Shown: positions 1-10,986 of the stretch, piece after piece
How the letters are laid out: each line of letters begins with the position of its first letter
Position numbering within the stretch: position 1 is the first letter of the stretch
Origin: Persicaria tinctoria
Lineage: Eukaryota > Streptophyta > Magnoliopsida > Caryophyllales > Polygonaceae
Direction: 5' to 3'
Length of the DNA: 64,000 nucleotides
Assembly (NCBI GenBank): GCA_037127255.1
Contig: JBANSL010000008.1
Coordinates: 38,143,373-38,207,372 of the forward strand
The notes under the pieces: generated by a model
What the model was told of the DNA's origin: nothing
Databases searched by the model: none
What the model saw: only the letters and a program-made list of their open reading frames with translations
Position numbers and translations under genes: made by a program

Positions 1-540
1 GGTGGAGGGGGTGAGGGGTGCGCCAGAGGGTGGGGAAGGCGCTAAGGAGTCGACAACCACCACGAATCGGTAGACGTTTAGTCGGAGAGGAGGAAGATGG
101 TGGAGGTAGTGGGTAGTCCCGGCGGCCAGCCATCACATGCAGCGATGAAGGACAGACGGGGGTGGTGGTGGTGGTCGCACCAGGCCGCGCCGGAGGTAGA
201 ATCGGCGTCTACAGGCGCGGGTCGCTAGAGGAGGAGGATCGGAGGCGGAGGCCGATGCAAAGACCAGCGAGGAGTAGATCTCGAAGCGGCGGCGGCTGCG
301 GCGGCCCCACTGGGGGCCACCACGGCGATGGGTGCATCCGCACATTCCAAGGGAGAAAGAGACAGAGGTGCCGGCGGTTGGCTAGATCTAAGGTTTATGT
401 TTGGGATGGGTTTTGTTTTTTGGTTTTTTGATCAAAGGGGTTGTGGGTTGTGGGTGGCGGCCGACTGGGAAGCCCACCGTAGGTGCACGCAGCGGCAGCA
501 GCTCACATTGTGATGGTGGCGACGGCTAGGGTTTTTGAAA
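1..540. other. GC-rich segment, unassigned
   Basis: This stretch is much more GC-rich than what follows and contains many GGTGG, GGCGGC and CCACC runs. Open frames exist on both strands but are low-complexity Arg/Gly/Pro translations with no recognisable domain. A telo-box-like CTAGGGTTT lies near 526, a motif common in leaders of plant genes. It could be the edge of a gene or element cut by the window start. No gene is called. Confidence 0.3.
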
Positions 541-1214
541 GGAAGGGAGCTTTTTTGAGAGGAAGTGTAACAGGGGGTGCCTGTTGAGATCGTATAATAT
601 ATCTATAATTAATTAGAGGCAAAACATATCATAATCTTTATGATGGAACCAATACTAAACTAATTATAATATATTTACAATAAAATAACGGCGGATAGAC
701 TCGATAGTTTTGATTTTGATATAAGTTTATAATTTATATTTTATAATACTTATTTTGAGGAGATTGTTGGTCGGCAAAGGAAAGATTCACATATTATTTT
801 ACATATATGAAAATACTTAAATAATAATAATTATTAAGGGTAGTGCCCTCGTTATAACAAAAAAAACATACATATATACTTTCAATTTTTTAAATTTCAA
901 AAAAAACTTATGTAGTAACACTCATTCAACTAATTAATTTCACTTAATATTTGTTAATTGTTATATTAATTTAAATATGAGAATCAAAGAAAAAGAAATT
1001 AATTTATATATTATACACAATCATGATATGAATATAATATTATAGTATAACAAACAATCTTGAAGTATAAAAATATATATGTAGATATTTTTTTAACAAA
1101 TTAATGTGTAAACGTACAAATTTTGTTTTAGGCTATAATGTATATTTATTTTAATTTATTATTACTTCGTAAGTATATTATTAATTATATTGCCTACAAA
1201 TAAAAAAGGTAGTA
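541..1214. other. AT-rich intergenic DNA
   Basis: The segment is strongly AT-rich with no open frame, terminal repeats or RNA-like structure that I can support. It ends at the target-site duplication of the next MITE. Confidence 0.4.
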
Positions 1215-1223
1215 CAATATAAT

Positions 1224-1556
1224 CAATCAAGATCCTCTACAACATCCCCTACTCCACAAAATTCTTTTGATATATATTTAATCTTAAAAAAAAATTAAAA
1301 AATTATATTTATAATCTTAACATCTATGTTTATATATTTATAAATGTTTAAATTTTTTTAAAAATATATTTTGTAAACTATTGCCTTTTTAATTTTTAAA
1401 AATTTTAAAACATCAAGTTTCAAAATAAAATTTTATAAATATATAAATATAAATGTTAGGAATATAAATATAATTTTTATATTTTTTTAAGATTAAATAA
1501 ATATTAAAATAAATTAGTGGAGTAGGAATTAATTGGGTTGTAAGGGATCTTGTTTG
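1224..1556. mobile_element. Foldback MITE, Mutator type, 333 bp
   Basis: A perfect 9-bp direct repeat CAATATAAT (1215-1223 and 1557-1565) flanks a 333-bp segment with very long imperfect terminal inverted repeats. The left end reads CAATCAAGATCCTCTACAAC and the reverse complement of the right end reads CAAACAAGATCCCTTACAAC. Pairing continues for well over 100 bp, leaving a small AT-rich loop. There is no coding capacity. A 9-bp target duplication is typical of Mutator-like elements, so this is best called a non-autonomous Mutator-type MITE. Confidence 0.85.
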
Positions 1557-1565
1557 CAATATAAT

Positions 1566-2720
1566 ATATTCATATGGAATGAAATTTGGTAAAATTGTGT
1601 CAAAAATCTATCAATATCTAATGAATTTGGGTAAAATCTTATCTTAAGTATATATTTTTATATTGATTAAATAATTGGATACAAATTGGGTAAAATCTTA
1701 TCTTTCGCATATGCTGCTATATTATACTATTGATTAATAGAGTTGGATTAATTTTCCATAAAAAAAGATATATTTAGATTATATAGTTATATATTATTTC
1801 CAAACATAAAAAAATGTAATTACATAATTGGATATGAATTTATAATTACATATCTCATAGGAAATTATAATAGTAATTATCTAGAGTTAGATTATTTTTT
1901 GATTGGTTAAAATTACTACAACTTCTTCTTTATTATATAATAGATAATTGATCCATGTGTACGTGGATAATATATGGCCACTTGGAAAGAAAATTCAAAG
2001 AAAAAAAGAGATATAAGTTACACACATTAGATCAATGAATCAATAAAAACACATACTTGACAAAATTATGAAGAAAAGTATCTAGCAAATAACCAAATTG
2101 GAACAAAATTTAAACTAAACAACCAATTAAGCATACATTATTATTCACATCCACCGTCAAGACAAACAAACATGAGAGAAAAATTAAGAGACTCTAATTT
2201 AGAGAATTCAAGCCAAATAAAAATAGATTACCTCGCAGTGAAAAGTGTATTGTCAACTTCGAATATCCGGTTTCACTACATGGAGCCTTCAAGCTTATAT
2301 TTGCATGTAGATCGAAGGTTGGGGGAATAAATCGGCACCGATGGATTAGCCCGTTACTCGTTCTCTTTGTTGGTGTTCATTGTTTTTAAGTACTCCATCA
2401 ACCTCTACATTGTCACCTCGCAATTAACATTTGTCAAGTGACTTAATTACTACTTCGTACAAAAAAAAAAATAGAGAGCATATATTACCATCAATTTCAT
2501 CAACTTTGTCAATGGGTGATATATACAAATCATAAAAAGAAAAGAATGAGAAGAAGAAAAGAAGAACATAGATTATATAGAAAGTGATGGCGTGTAGAGA
2601 AATCTAAAATCCTAAAAATCCGAACAGATAAACTCATATTTTTTATTTATTTTTAAAAAATAAATATAATTTTAATTTAGTTTTATCTAATGAATATCTA
2701 AACTAAGTCACTGCCATAAT
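1566..2720. other. AT-rich intergenic DNA
   Basis: No gene is visible. A 20-odd-bp phrase built on GGGTAAAATCTTATCTT occurs twice, at about 1624-1645 and 1683-1704, a small local duplication. Otherwise there is only low-complexity AT-rich sequence. Confidence 0.4.
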
Positions 2721-2996
2721 ATCGAGAATATCTCAACTGATTCGTATTATAAGGAATTAAAAGAAAATCCGATTATACAAAATAACTTAATTAGTTATTA
2801 CGTAACTAACAAATCCTACATTATTGATAATATCTCAATCGACTCGTATTATAAGGAATTAAAAGAAAATCCGATTATACAAAATAACTTAATTAATTAT
2901 TACGTAACTAAAAAATCCTATATTATCGAGAATATCTCAACCGATTCATATTATAAGGAATTAACTAATTATTACATAACTAAAAAACTCTACATT
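2721..2996. repeat. 102-bp tandem repeat, about 2.7 copies
   Basis: Units begin at 2721, 2823 and 2925, each starting with a variant of ATCGAGAATATCTCAAC and containing TCGTATTATAAGGAATTAA and TTATTACGTAACTAA. The first two units are 102 bp. The third has lost about 31 bp from its middle. Divergence is a few percent between units. There is no open frame. It looks like a short local duplication array. Confidence 0.85.
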
Positions 2997-3363
2997 AAAG
3001 GAGAAGCCACCACATGACTTAGGCGACTTCTCCGTTAGTATTATAATATTGATGCTTAACCTTTTTTTGTTATATGTGTTGAACCACTAAGAATTATAGA
3101 TGATGAAGCACTTCTAGCTTCTGTCTCTTAATCCATTTCTTGTGTGAATCTTCAAAAAGATACATTTTGCATTTCTTGTGTGAATCCATTTCTTGTGTGA
3201 ATTCAAAATATTCCAACTCTAATTCCAGTAATTCTAATTCAAAATCTAATTATGATAAATCTTAATCCAATCTAATCTAATTCAAATTCAATATAATACT
3301 AAATTAATTTCAAAAAATATAATTTAATTCTAAAACACTCTTAAACTAATTCCGACAAATTTA

Positions 3364-3603
3364 TTGCTCTCTCTGTTAATTAAAACTTGTCGTTTACTAT
3401 TCATGCACACTTTTTTAGAATGATAAAAACGATATGAAATATTAACATTTTTTTACATTTATTTTTATAAATTCATATTTAATTGTAATAAGTATGAAAT
3501 TGTTTAAAAAAATTATTTAAAAAGTTAATATTTTATATAGTTTCTAACACCTCCAAAAGTGTGCATGAGTAGTAAAAAGTCAAGTTTTAATTAACGGAGG
3601 CAA
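3364..3603. mobile_element. Stowaway-like MITE, 240 bp
   Basis: A TA dinucleotide flanks each side (3362-3363 and 3604-3605). Ends are inverted: TTGCTCTCTCTGTTAATTAA at the left and TTGCCTCCGTTAATTAAAAC as the reverse complement of the right. The interior is AT-rich and matches the element at 48965-49201 (shared phrases around ATGAAAT and GCATGARTAGTAAAAAGTCA), so both belong to one Tc1/mariner-derived Stowaway family. Non-coding. Confidence 0.8.
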
Positions 3604-3605
3604 TA

Positions 3606-4560
3606 TTATAAAATTTAATACTAAACTTGAAGCGCTCGTGGAATTTCACCTATACTTATTATCTTATTGTGACAACAAAATGACTAGAAATACCTGCAAG
3701 CCTTAACCGAGAGGGGTTATGATTGGGTTATACGTTTATTTGTCCAAGCGATGGGGTGTTATGTTTGGCTCGCGAGGATTTGATTCGTTTAGTCGCGGAC
3801 TTGAGAAGGAGTCAGTTGATGTTCTTATTCCAAGAACGTTCTTTTCCGATCAGAGATCTTGAGAGCTCAACTTCGGGGGCTTTAGGTCTAGGAGACAATC
3901 AGAGCTCTTCTGCCTTTCTTATCTTGAAATCGGCTCCCTTTCTTTGGGGTCGGAGGGGGGTATTTATGGGGAAACTAAGCGAGTAGCTAGCTGGCGACCT
4001 CGTGGCTTTACATAGGACACGTGCAACGCATGCCCAGCCGCTTAGGGGTATAGGTAATACACCTGGTGCTATTTAGAGGTGAGGTGTTTGAGCCAGTGAG
4101 CTGCTTGCTATGATCCTGGAGAGTTACGAGACATTCCGAGGACCTGCTCTAGTTCTTACGCGGGATTATATCGATATTCAGGTCGCGAGGAAATGTGGGT
4201 CAAGGTTTTTGAGGATGTTGGGTCTAGTCATGACTTGATCAGGTACCTTACTCGCGATGAATCTGGTGTTGGGGCCAAATGTCTTTTTGCGTCGGGTGGC
4301 TCATTTATGATTTCACACTCGTGTTATTTAATAGGCCTATTTTCTATGGCATCGTCATATCTCCTCGTAACCGGATCGCGAGTGATACGTCGTTCGCGAT
4401 TGGGTTTCGACAAATACGATGCTTCCCGCTAAAAACCAGTTTATTGGATGGGCCTTGACTAGGCCTAACGTGCATTTCGGCCCACTTGAAGGAGTGACCC
4501 CACATAGACCTCTAAGTGAGGTTTTTGCATTGTTCCTCTTCATTCCGCATTTCTGAACAC
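3606..4560 (+). other. Upstream region of the transposon-type gene, unassigned
   Basis: The DNA turns from AT-rich to balanced composition near 3690, which may mark the edge of an element whose other end I could not find. Short open frames here (3723-3986 and 4193-4432) have no recognisable domain. Near 4560 a purine-rich GAGGAGAGAGAGAATAC run resembles a plant leader, so the promoter of the following gene probably lies in 4300-4560. No clear TATA box or terminal repeat was found. Confidence 0.3.
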
Positions 4561-5131
4561 ACAAAGAGGAGAGAGAGAATACAAGGGTTTTCTATACTCT
4601 CGGAGAAACGAAATCAGAGTTAGGTGGTGGTCTGCTTCTTGGCTTTCCAAGCTTATCGGCGTCTCTCTCCCGTACTTTTCAAGTAAGTTTTCTTCGATCT
4701 TTCTCTTACCCTTCTCAATTTCTAGGTTTGTGCTTGTTTTCTAAGTGTTTTTAGGGAAAAGGGACATCAACCTCAGTGGCGGAAACCGCCTTCCTCCGGT
4801 GAGGGGGACGGTGGTTATGGGGCAGAGACCGGGGTACGCCATGGTGTCTCATCTCCTTTTTCCCTCTTTGTTTCTTTAATTATGGTCGATTTTCGTGGAG
4901 TGGTCGAAAACTACCTACTGACAGTGGAGCGGCGTTGGGGCAAGGTAGTGCTGTTCTTGAGTTTTTTCGAAAACCTCAGATGGTTTTTTGGGTTTTTTGG
5001 AAACTCTCTGACGGTAAGAGGCGGAAGAAACCTTTTGTCTCCCCCCATTTGCTTTCCTCAGAGGCGATTTCTAGAGAATCGAGAAGTTTTTATAGAAGAG
5101 ACGAAAAGGCGTCTTTTCACCGTCATCCTGC

Positions 5132-5151
5132 GGGGGGGGGGGGGGGGGGGG
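5132..5151 (+). repeat. G20 homopolymer
   Basis: Twenty consecutive G residues lie inside the leader intron of the transposon-type gene. Such a run can form a G-quadruplex. It is also a common site of length error in sequencing and assembly, so the exact count should not be trusted. Confidence 0.9.
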
Positions 5152-5326
5152 AGATGTCTTTTCAAAGTTTTTTCGGGGGGCACGTGAGGCGCCAACATGG
5201 GCCCAGAAAATGGCTTTTTGGTGCCAAATTTATTTGCTCGCGATGTTGAAAAGCTAATTTCCCCTTGTTGATTTTCCCTTCCATTGCGTCTTTTCCAGGG
5301 GGTTTTCTTCTTATTTTAGAATTAAG

Positions 5327-7802
5327 ATGTCGCAAGAGAGTGATAGCCAGAACCATAGCGTGGGCTATGAACACGAAGAGGTTAGTTCTTCGCGAACCTG
5401 ATCCCTGGCAGATGTCGACTTGGATTCTACAACGAGTCCTGCTCCTCTCCCACAGGGTAAAAAACCACGCGAGGAAAAAAAAAGAGCAGACCCTGGGGCT
5501 GGTCCAAACTCAAAGAAACGAAAGATGGCAAGAACCATCAAGCGCCCTCTAAAGAGGGACAACCCCGAGTATTGTCTCACCTCGGAGTCTATAAATGACT
5601 TGGGAAAGGGTGAGTCATCTCGCATGCCCAAAGAGGCTAAAAAACCTATCCGAGTGGTCTCGGGTGACTTCGCCCTGCCTCCTTACGAACGAACAGAGGC
5701 AGACAATTGCAGCTTCTGTAAAAGTTATGCTCCTGCGGCGCCTCCTCCCACCCCAACGATATTCATGGAACGCGTAGCTCCTACCGTAACCAAGATGATG
5801 GGTGAGGAGTCGATTCTAAACGTCAAGCACTTGGAGGAGGTGGCTAAGCCTTACCCATGGCCGACTGGGATAGAAATAGGTCTGGCTACCGAGAGTGGGG
5901 GATGTTTGAATGAATATAAAGACCACGTTGTCGTCCACCTGGTCAGTTTGCTCCAGGGGTTCCGCCTCCCTCTCCCCCAACTTTATTCAGACTTTTTGGC
6001 ATGCATAAACCAATGCCCGGCCCAGCTTACCTTTAACGTGTGGATGTACCTCGCGGTCTACATCATGCATTGTGCCACTATCAAGCAAACGTCGTCATTG
6101 GACCAAATATTCTCCGTTCTTTTTTTGAGGCGCAGTGAGGGACTGATGTCCGCCTCTTTGATTGGAAAGATTATTGAGAGGTTGTCCATCAGTCCGGGAT
6201 GGAGAAGAAAATGGTTCCTCGTTCGCAATCCAACCAAGACTGTTTTGAACTTTGTGACTAAGCCCAACAAGTATGTCGCTCCTAAAGACAAGAATGTCGC
6301 GGCGGAGGGATGGAAAGTTGCGTTTGGGGAAGGGGTTGCGTCGATATGGGGTTACAAGAAAATTTTAACTCCGGTTCGTCTAGAGATGGCTGGACTTAGT
6401 CTCCCGCATCGGCGGGGTCGGTGCCTAGGATTTTTCTTAAGCATTCCAGTATTTTGATTACGATTTTCTTTCGATTGACCTCTGTTTTGGTTCCTTTGTA
6501 GACATGTTGGTAAACAAATCAAAGATCTCCGCACTAGCGAAGAAGAAGAGCGCCGCTAGGGGCACATCCAGGCCTGCTCTTTCCATTACCCCGCGAGCGG
6601 GTGGTGGCCAACGGGACGCTCCCCGCAACTCCCCCCTTGCAACGAAGAGTTTGAGGGGGAAAGAACCGGTTGGAGATCGGGAAAGCGTGTCGTCAAATGA
6701 TCGGCCCCTGGTTCAACGCGTGTGTAAAAGACAAAGGGAGGGGCCAATGACTACTATGCTTTTGAGTTCCGAGCCGATTACCTAGTCGGGGATCTCTATG
6801 ACGGCCTACTGGCTACCCGGGTTTGATCCTAATGATATCAAGAAACTGGAGATTCCCAAGAAAAGTTGTCCGGCCGAACGGGAGTATCTTCAACACCTGG
6901 CGAATGAAGAACTGTTGGAGCACGGCCAGAAAACCAGAGGCCGGGTAATTTCTTCGCAATTTACTTTCCTTTTTTCCTTCTCTCCTTATTTTGCAAGTGT
7001 GTTCACCATTATCCGCGTGCCGTTGTAGGATAATCTACAATGGTCTGAGGTGGTTGGGCGTCTAAGAAATTACAACGATAAAGTGAGGGAGTTGATGTGG
7101 ATAAACAGCGCGTTGAAGGCGAAGCTGGAGAAACTGAAGGATGCGGAGCTCCGAGAGGTAACCATTGAGAGTTTGGAAGAGGCTTTGGGGAAATCCCTGA
7201 AGGAGGTGGAGACAGTGAAGAATGAGCTGGATTTGTCGCGAGTTGAGCTTGCGAAGGCCCAAGAGACGGGGGCTCAGCATGAATCGGAGGCTACATGCTT
7301 GAAGGTTCAGCTTATGAAACTCGAGCGCGAGTTAAACCTGGCTCGTGAAGAGCTTATGGGTGTAAGAGCACAACTTGAGCGTTTTACATCTGGCGAGGAT
7401 GTCCTTCTCACCAAGAGTACGCTTCGTGAGTTCATGCTCAGTGACGAAGGCCAGGGGTGGCTATCTGGTTTCATGGGGGAGGTTGGTCTAGGCTAGATAA
7501 ATCATTACCTTGAGACTGATGGACATGATATCTTTTACGACAAGGTCACCGACACGTTTATGGAAGGGGTAGAAGGTGGGATTTCCCAAAGCATCAATCG
7601 TTTCGCTCATCTCGGTGACAACGTGAGGATGTTTCCCCCTAGTTATGAAACCGAGGATATGAAGCTTAAAGACCCTCAACGTGGGCTGCCTCGCCCCCTT
7701 GACGCTTCAATTGATGCTGCTGCTGCCCTTGATCCTCCTCTTTTTGGTGAGAAGACTCCCGAGCCTGCTCGCAATGATGACAACCCTCCTATTGATGTTT
7801 AA
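5327..7802 (+). pseudogene. Transposon-type protein with coiled coil (putative gypsy-type transposon family), three nonsense codons
   Basis: A four-exon gene can be read: a leader intron (about 4683-5298, GTAAGT to TTCCAG), then coding exons 5327-6416, 6502-6944 and 7029-7802. Both coding introns (85 and 84 bp) keep the frame, giving about 768 codons. The central part (around FRLPLPQLY, QCPAQLTFNVW and PGWRRKWFLVR) resembles the plant Pfam family named putative gypsy type transposon. A Lys/Ser/Pro-rich linker follows, and exon 4 begins with a long Glu/Lys/Leu-rich coiled coil (7050-7400). The frame is broken by TGA 5399-5401, TAG 6783-6785 and TAG 7494-7496. Each is a single in-frame stop with coding sense on both sides, so the gene died recently. 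Family assignment is by eye. No catalytic transposase motif is seen. Confidence 0.7.
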
Positions 7803-8296
7803 CTGATCGTCTTTCCACTCCTTATGAATATTTTTTGAAGTTGTTTTGTGTATGGAAGTTGAAAACATTTTTACCCGTGGTGAGAGTCTTGTGCTCTGAT
7901 GCAGTTCACACGTTTGTTTTTTGGGATGGCGGATATTTAAACCTATGACAAGCGATGTCTTGTTATGGTGTTTTGTGAATACTTTATCTTTGAATGCAGC
8001 GTATTTTCGTTTATGTCTTTTGCTTGTTTTTCTTAAGGGCTTGTTTTGTCGATCTTACTTATGTTTTCTCGCGCCTAGAGTTTGACTTGTCCACCTGTCT
8101 ATTGTTAATGTTCTTGTTTGAAAGGTAAATTTGCGATACCCTTAACCATTTTCTGTCATTGATCGTTTTATGAAATGAATCATGAGATAACAAAAAGTAG
8201 GGTTCACGTATTTATTGGATGTTATGCGGAATGATAGGCAAAGCTGTGATTTCTTAGCGATGAAATATAGTAGAGACTAACTTGTATCCTTTATAG
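7803..8296. other. 3' flank between convergent genes
   Basis: T-rich sequence between the stop of the transposon-type pseudogene and the stop of the minus-strand B3 gene. It probably holds both 3' UTRs. No open frame, terminal repeat or canonical AATAAA could be assigned. Confidence 0.3.
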
Positions 8297-8722
8297 TTAT
8301 ATTTCTTCGTAGCACAGGTAGTCGAGCAAGACATCTCCGTTTTCGTCTGGGCCTGGTTGCTCTATTGCCACATCAAAGTGTGATTCTCCTTGGTATTCGA
8401 AGGTAAGGTGGCTCCCTATTCTGAGGTTGTTACTGCTTGTGAAAGATCTCCATCCTTCCGAAAGAGAGAACCAATCCCCTTCATCTTGTTCGACTAGTAC
8501 CACGAATTCCTGGTTTGAGGGAGAACATAGAAAGATTTGGTCAAGTATTTCTTCCCCGAATTCTACAAAGATATATGGTAGGGGGAGCCTAAGTAGCTGG
8601 CTTTCCCTAAAGATTATCCTGGAAAATTTAGGATTTGGGAATAGCATAGTATTCGTGATGAAGGGTGGTGGCGGGATTTCTGGTGGAGAGAGTTCTCTTG
8701 AAGCCATGTCAAAACTTGACAT
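8297..8722 (-). CDS. Small B3-domain protein (REM-like), intronless
   Basis: The 141-residue uninterrupted frame has a short Pro-rich N-terminus and then a B3-like DNA-binding domain from about residue 30 to 120. The recognisable order is FSRIIF, LRLPLPYIF, an EFVVLVEQ strand, SLSEGWRSFTSSNNL, IGSHLTFEY and FDVAIE. It ends with an acidic tail containing GPDENGD, which also occurs as GPDQNGD in the plus-strand B3 remnant at 9082-9523, so the two are paralogues. B3 proteins bind DNA in the nucleus, and the REM group is poorly characterised. Unlike the other copies it has no intron before the LP motif, so it could be a retroposed copy. Two start codons lie close together (codons 1 and 6); the first is used here. 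It is convergent with the transposon-type gene. Confidence 0.7.
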   Translation of the reverse strand: MSSFDMASRELSPPEIPPPPFITNTMLFPNPKFSRIIFRESQLLRLPLPYIFVEFGEEILDQIFLCSPSNQEFVVLVEQDEGDWFSLSEGWRSFTSSNNLRIGSHLTFEYQGESHFDVAIEQPGPDENGDVLLDYLCYEEI

Positions 8723-9081
8723 TTTGTCTTAGTAATTTCGTTTGTATCTTACCTAAAGCTTTCATTTATACTAGTTCTGCATCAAGTGGATATGGACGCT
8801 TGTCTGGCAGGTTTATCTTTGAATCATCATGAAGCAGGGATGTGCGTGTCATCAGCTTGTTTTTCGTGCAGCTCGGTGTATGAAGTTTTCTTGTTGCCTT
8901 ACATGCCGCGTGGAGTGGGGTTGTATTTATCGTGTGTTTTTTGCTGTGTTGCTTGATATTTTTTGACCTCGTGGTGGACTTGGGCGGTCTGCGGTGCCCT
9001 CTGTTGTTTATCCTTGTGGAGATTAGTATAAAAAAAGGTAAGAAACCCGAGATTGTTATTGCAGTTTAACTTGTGGTAATG
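8723..9081. other. Spacer between B3 units
   Basis: T- and G-rich sequence without a supported gene. The divergent promoters of the minus-strand B3 gene and the next plus-strand B3 unit would lie here. No motif stands out. Confidence 0.3.
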
Positions 9082-9523
9082 ATGCCTACGAAGCCAGTTG
9101 ATATTCCAGGTGTAACTATTCCTCACGTGTGGGGTTTTACATGAGATATTGTAGTGGAAAGGCATTTATATAGGTTGGTAAGTCGTGTTTGTGTAATTTA
9201 TTTCTTGACAAGATAGCTAAGCTTTTCTGATGTGTTTGTTGTTGTAGCCTCTACCATCCGTATACCGTGACAATGGTTATGATTCACTTAGCTTTGTGCA
9301 TTTATGGACATGAGCTGATGAGGAATTTGTAGTGAGGGTATAGAGCCCTTAAGGCCTAACAACTACTGGTTTACTAGCGGGTGACATGAGTTCGTTGTTT
9401 CGAACGAACTTCGCATTGGGACACGCTTGATCTTTGAGTATGATGGGAACTCCTGTTTTGATGTTGTTGCTATAGATCACGGGCCTGACCAAAATGGTGA
9501 TGTAGATTTTACGGTTCGTTGTT
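9082..9523 (+). pseudogene. B3-domain pseudogene, two exons
   Basis: Exon 1 (9082-9177, 32 codons, one internal stop) ends RHLYRL at a GTAAGT donor. A 70-bp intron (9178-9247, TTGTAG acceptor) leads to exon 2, which opens with LPSVYRDNG. Downstream, coding sense continues in pieces: EEFVVRV, then after a frameshift NNYWFTSG, a TGA, HEFVVSNELRIGTRLIFEYD, and GPDQNGD. This is the full order of a B3 domain with several stops and a shift. The intron is phase 0 at the same place as in the units at 10167, 16440 and 27720. Confidence 0.65.
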
Positions 9524-10166
9524 GAACATTTCGTTCTTGCAACCTTTTGTGTGGTTATATCGTTACTTTTGTTGGATCGTTTAGCTTGGTGTATAATAAA
9601 TAAACCAATATATCTTCGTGGTGCTGGTTGTTTGAGTTTGTTGGATCGCTTTTCTCGGGTACATGGGGTTGGAAATGCTCACCGAATTCGTAAGGTAGCA
9701 TCATGCGTATGTATTGTTCGTCCCCTGCCAAATAAATATCAAAAACGAAGGGATTGTTTGGATTTTGATTGATGGTATTAGCTGACATGCCTCTTTTTTG
9801 GAAAGGTTTTTGGTGAAAAGGTTGTGCCTTTCATGTTGTAGGAAAAAAATCCTTTTATAGTGGCATTGGCCGGTAGGAAAAGAGAAAAAATTTGGGGAAT
9901 AAATGATTGTTTTCAGATTTGAAAGGCTCCAATGGTTTTGGTCGAGTTCTGAAAGTATTCTTGCCATGTGTAATTCATGCAAAATATCTCGGGAAATCCC
10001 TATTTCAGATTCTCTTTTTTTGATTCAATGCACGCAATGAATTTCTTCGTTGTATCTCGAGATTGGCACAGTCTCGTTCTGCATATAAAAAGGGGCGACG
10101 TGTTTCGCCATCTGTTGCTTATCATTATTGTTCTTTGGTAAAGAGAGGACGCCTCCTAACTTCGAG
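9524..10166. other. Spacer between B3 units
   Basis: T/G-rich sequence with only short frames on both strands and no domain. It probably contains the promoter and leader of the following B3 gene. No TATA box could be assigned with confidence. Confidence 0.3.
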
Positions 10167-10538
10167 ATGCAAGATTTTTACTGTTGTGTTGATGTACAGG
10201 GAAGGATTCATCGTTTGGTAAGTTTGTTTATATTCGTTGTGTTCTGTACCTGTTTGGGTTTGAATTGTTGTGATGAAATGCGCTTTTTTTTGTAGTCTTT
10301 TCCTTGTGCTTTCGAAATGATGTATGATCATGTCGTATCTGATCATGTTTGTTTGGTCTCTGCCACTGGTGAAAACTTTCGTGTTGAGGTTTCCAAAGAT
10401 TTCTCAAATCGTTGGTGGTTGTCTGAAGGTTGGGGAAGATTTGCAACCAATAATGGCGTACGAGTTGGAGCATCGATGGTGTTGTTTCAGTATGTGGGAG
10501 GGCATCGCTTCAAGACCCTTGTTCTTCACGATGAGTAG
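10167..10538 (+). CDS. Compact B3-domain protein (REM-like), two exons, about 97 residues
   Basis: Exon 1 is 10167-10217 (17 codons, ending GRIHRL at a GTAAGT donor). The intron is 10218-10295 with a TTTTTTTTGTAG acceptor, phase 0. Exon 2 is 10296-10538, ending TAG. The joined protein is almost nothing but a B3-like domain: DFYCCVDV for the first strand, FPCAFEMMYD in the position of the LPxxF motif, HVCLVSATGENFRVEV, WWLSEGWGRFATNNGV, RVGASMVLFQYVG and a final FKTLVL strand. No stop or shift is seen. It could be an active small DNA-binding protein or a recent pseudogene lacking expression. It sits in a row of related, mostly broken B3 units and just upstream of a gypsy insertion at 10684. 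Confidence 0.65.
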
Positions 10539-10683
10539 AGTTTGATCGTTTTTTAATGGCGGTATCACTAGATAATCGCCTTCATGTTGTACTCTTGTTA
10601 AACCTAATCATGTGCTCTATTATGTGTAATCGCGAGATCTCATGTAATGTTGTTGTTTATTAAATGGTAGAAGATATGCTTTA

Positions 10684-10986
10684 TGTAAAGGCTCGGATTT
10701 TTTAAATCTTAATTTTCGAAATAAGAAATTAAAAATGAATTTAAATCAGATTTAATTCGGATATTTCGAGGAAAACTCGTCCTAAATTTAATAAATCGAA
10801 CCTGAGATTCATAAAGCGGATTTCGGCCCAATTTTAAAAAAATTTGAGATGAATTCCGCCTTTTCACCTCGGGATTTGAAGATATCTTCAGATGTCGATA
10901 ACCTGTTAATTTTGGAACGTTATTTTTACCGCGTTGAGATAGGATCGAGAGAGCGGGTTTTGGGATTCGTATTCTGGGTAAATTGA
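10684..10986 (+). repeat. Truncated 5' LTR copy (303 bp)
   Basis: Near-identical to 13106-13409, with a small indel in an A run and only scattered substitutions. Homology stops after GGGTAAATTGA. The high identity to the full LTR suggests a recent insertion followed by deletion. Confidence 0.85.

Noticed and set aside
1..513. Arg/Gly-rich frames on both strands
   Set aside because: GC-rich low-complexity sequence keeps several frames open at once; no domain, splice structure or conserved motif supports a gene.
2721..2996. CRISPR-like array
   Set aside because: Units are 102-bp tandem copies without short repeats separated by unique spacers, and the DNA is plant nuclear.
4882..5249. Open frames through the poly-G run, with a Gly stretch
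   Set aside because: They lie in the leader intron of the transposon-type gene, and the Gly stretch is simply the G20 run.
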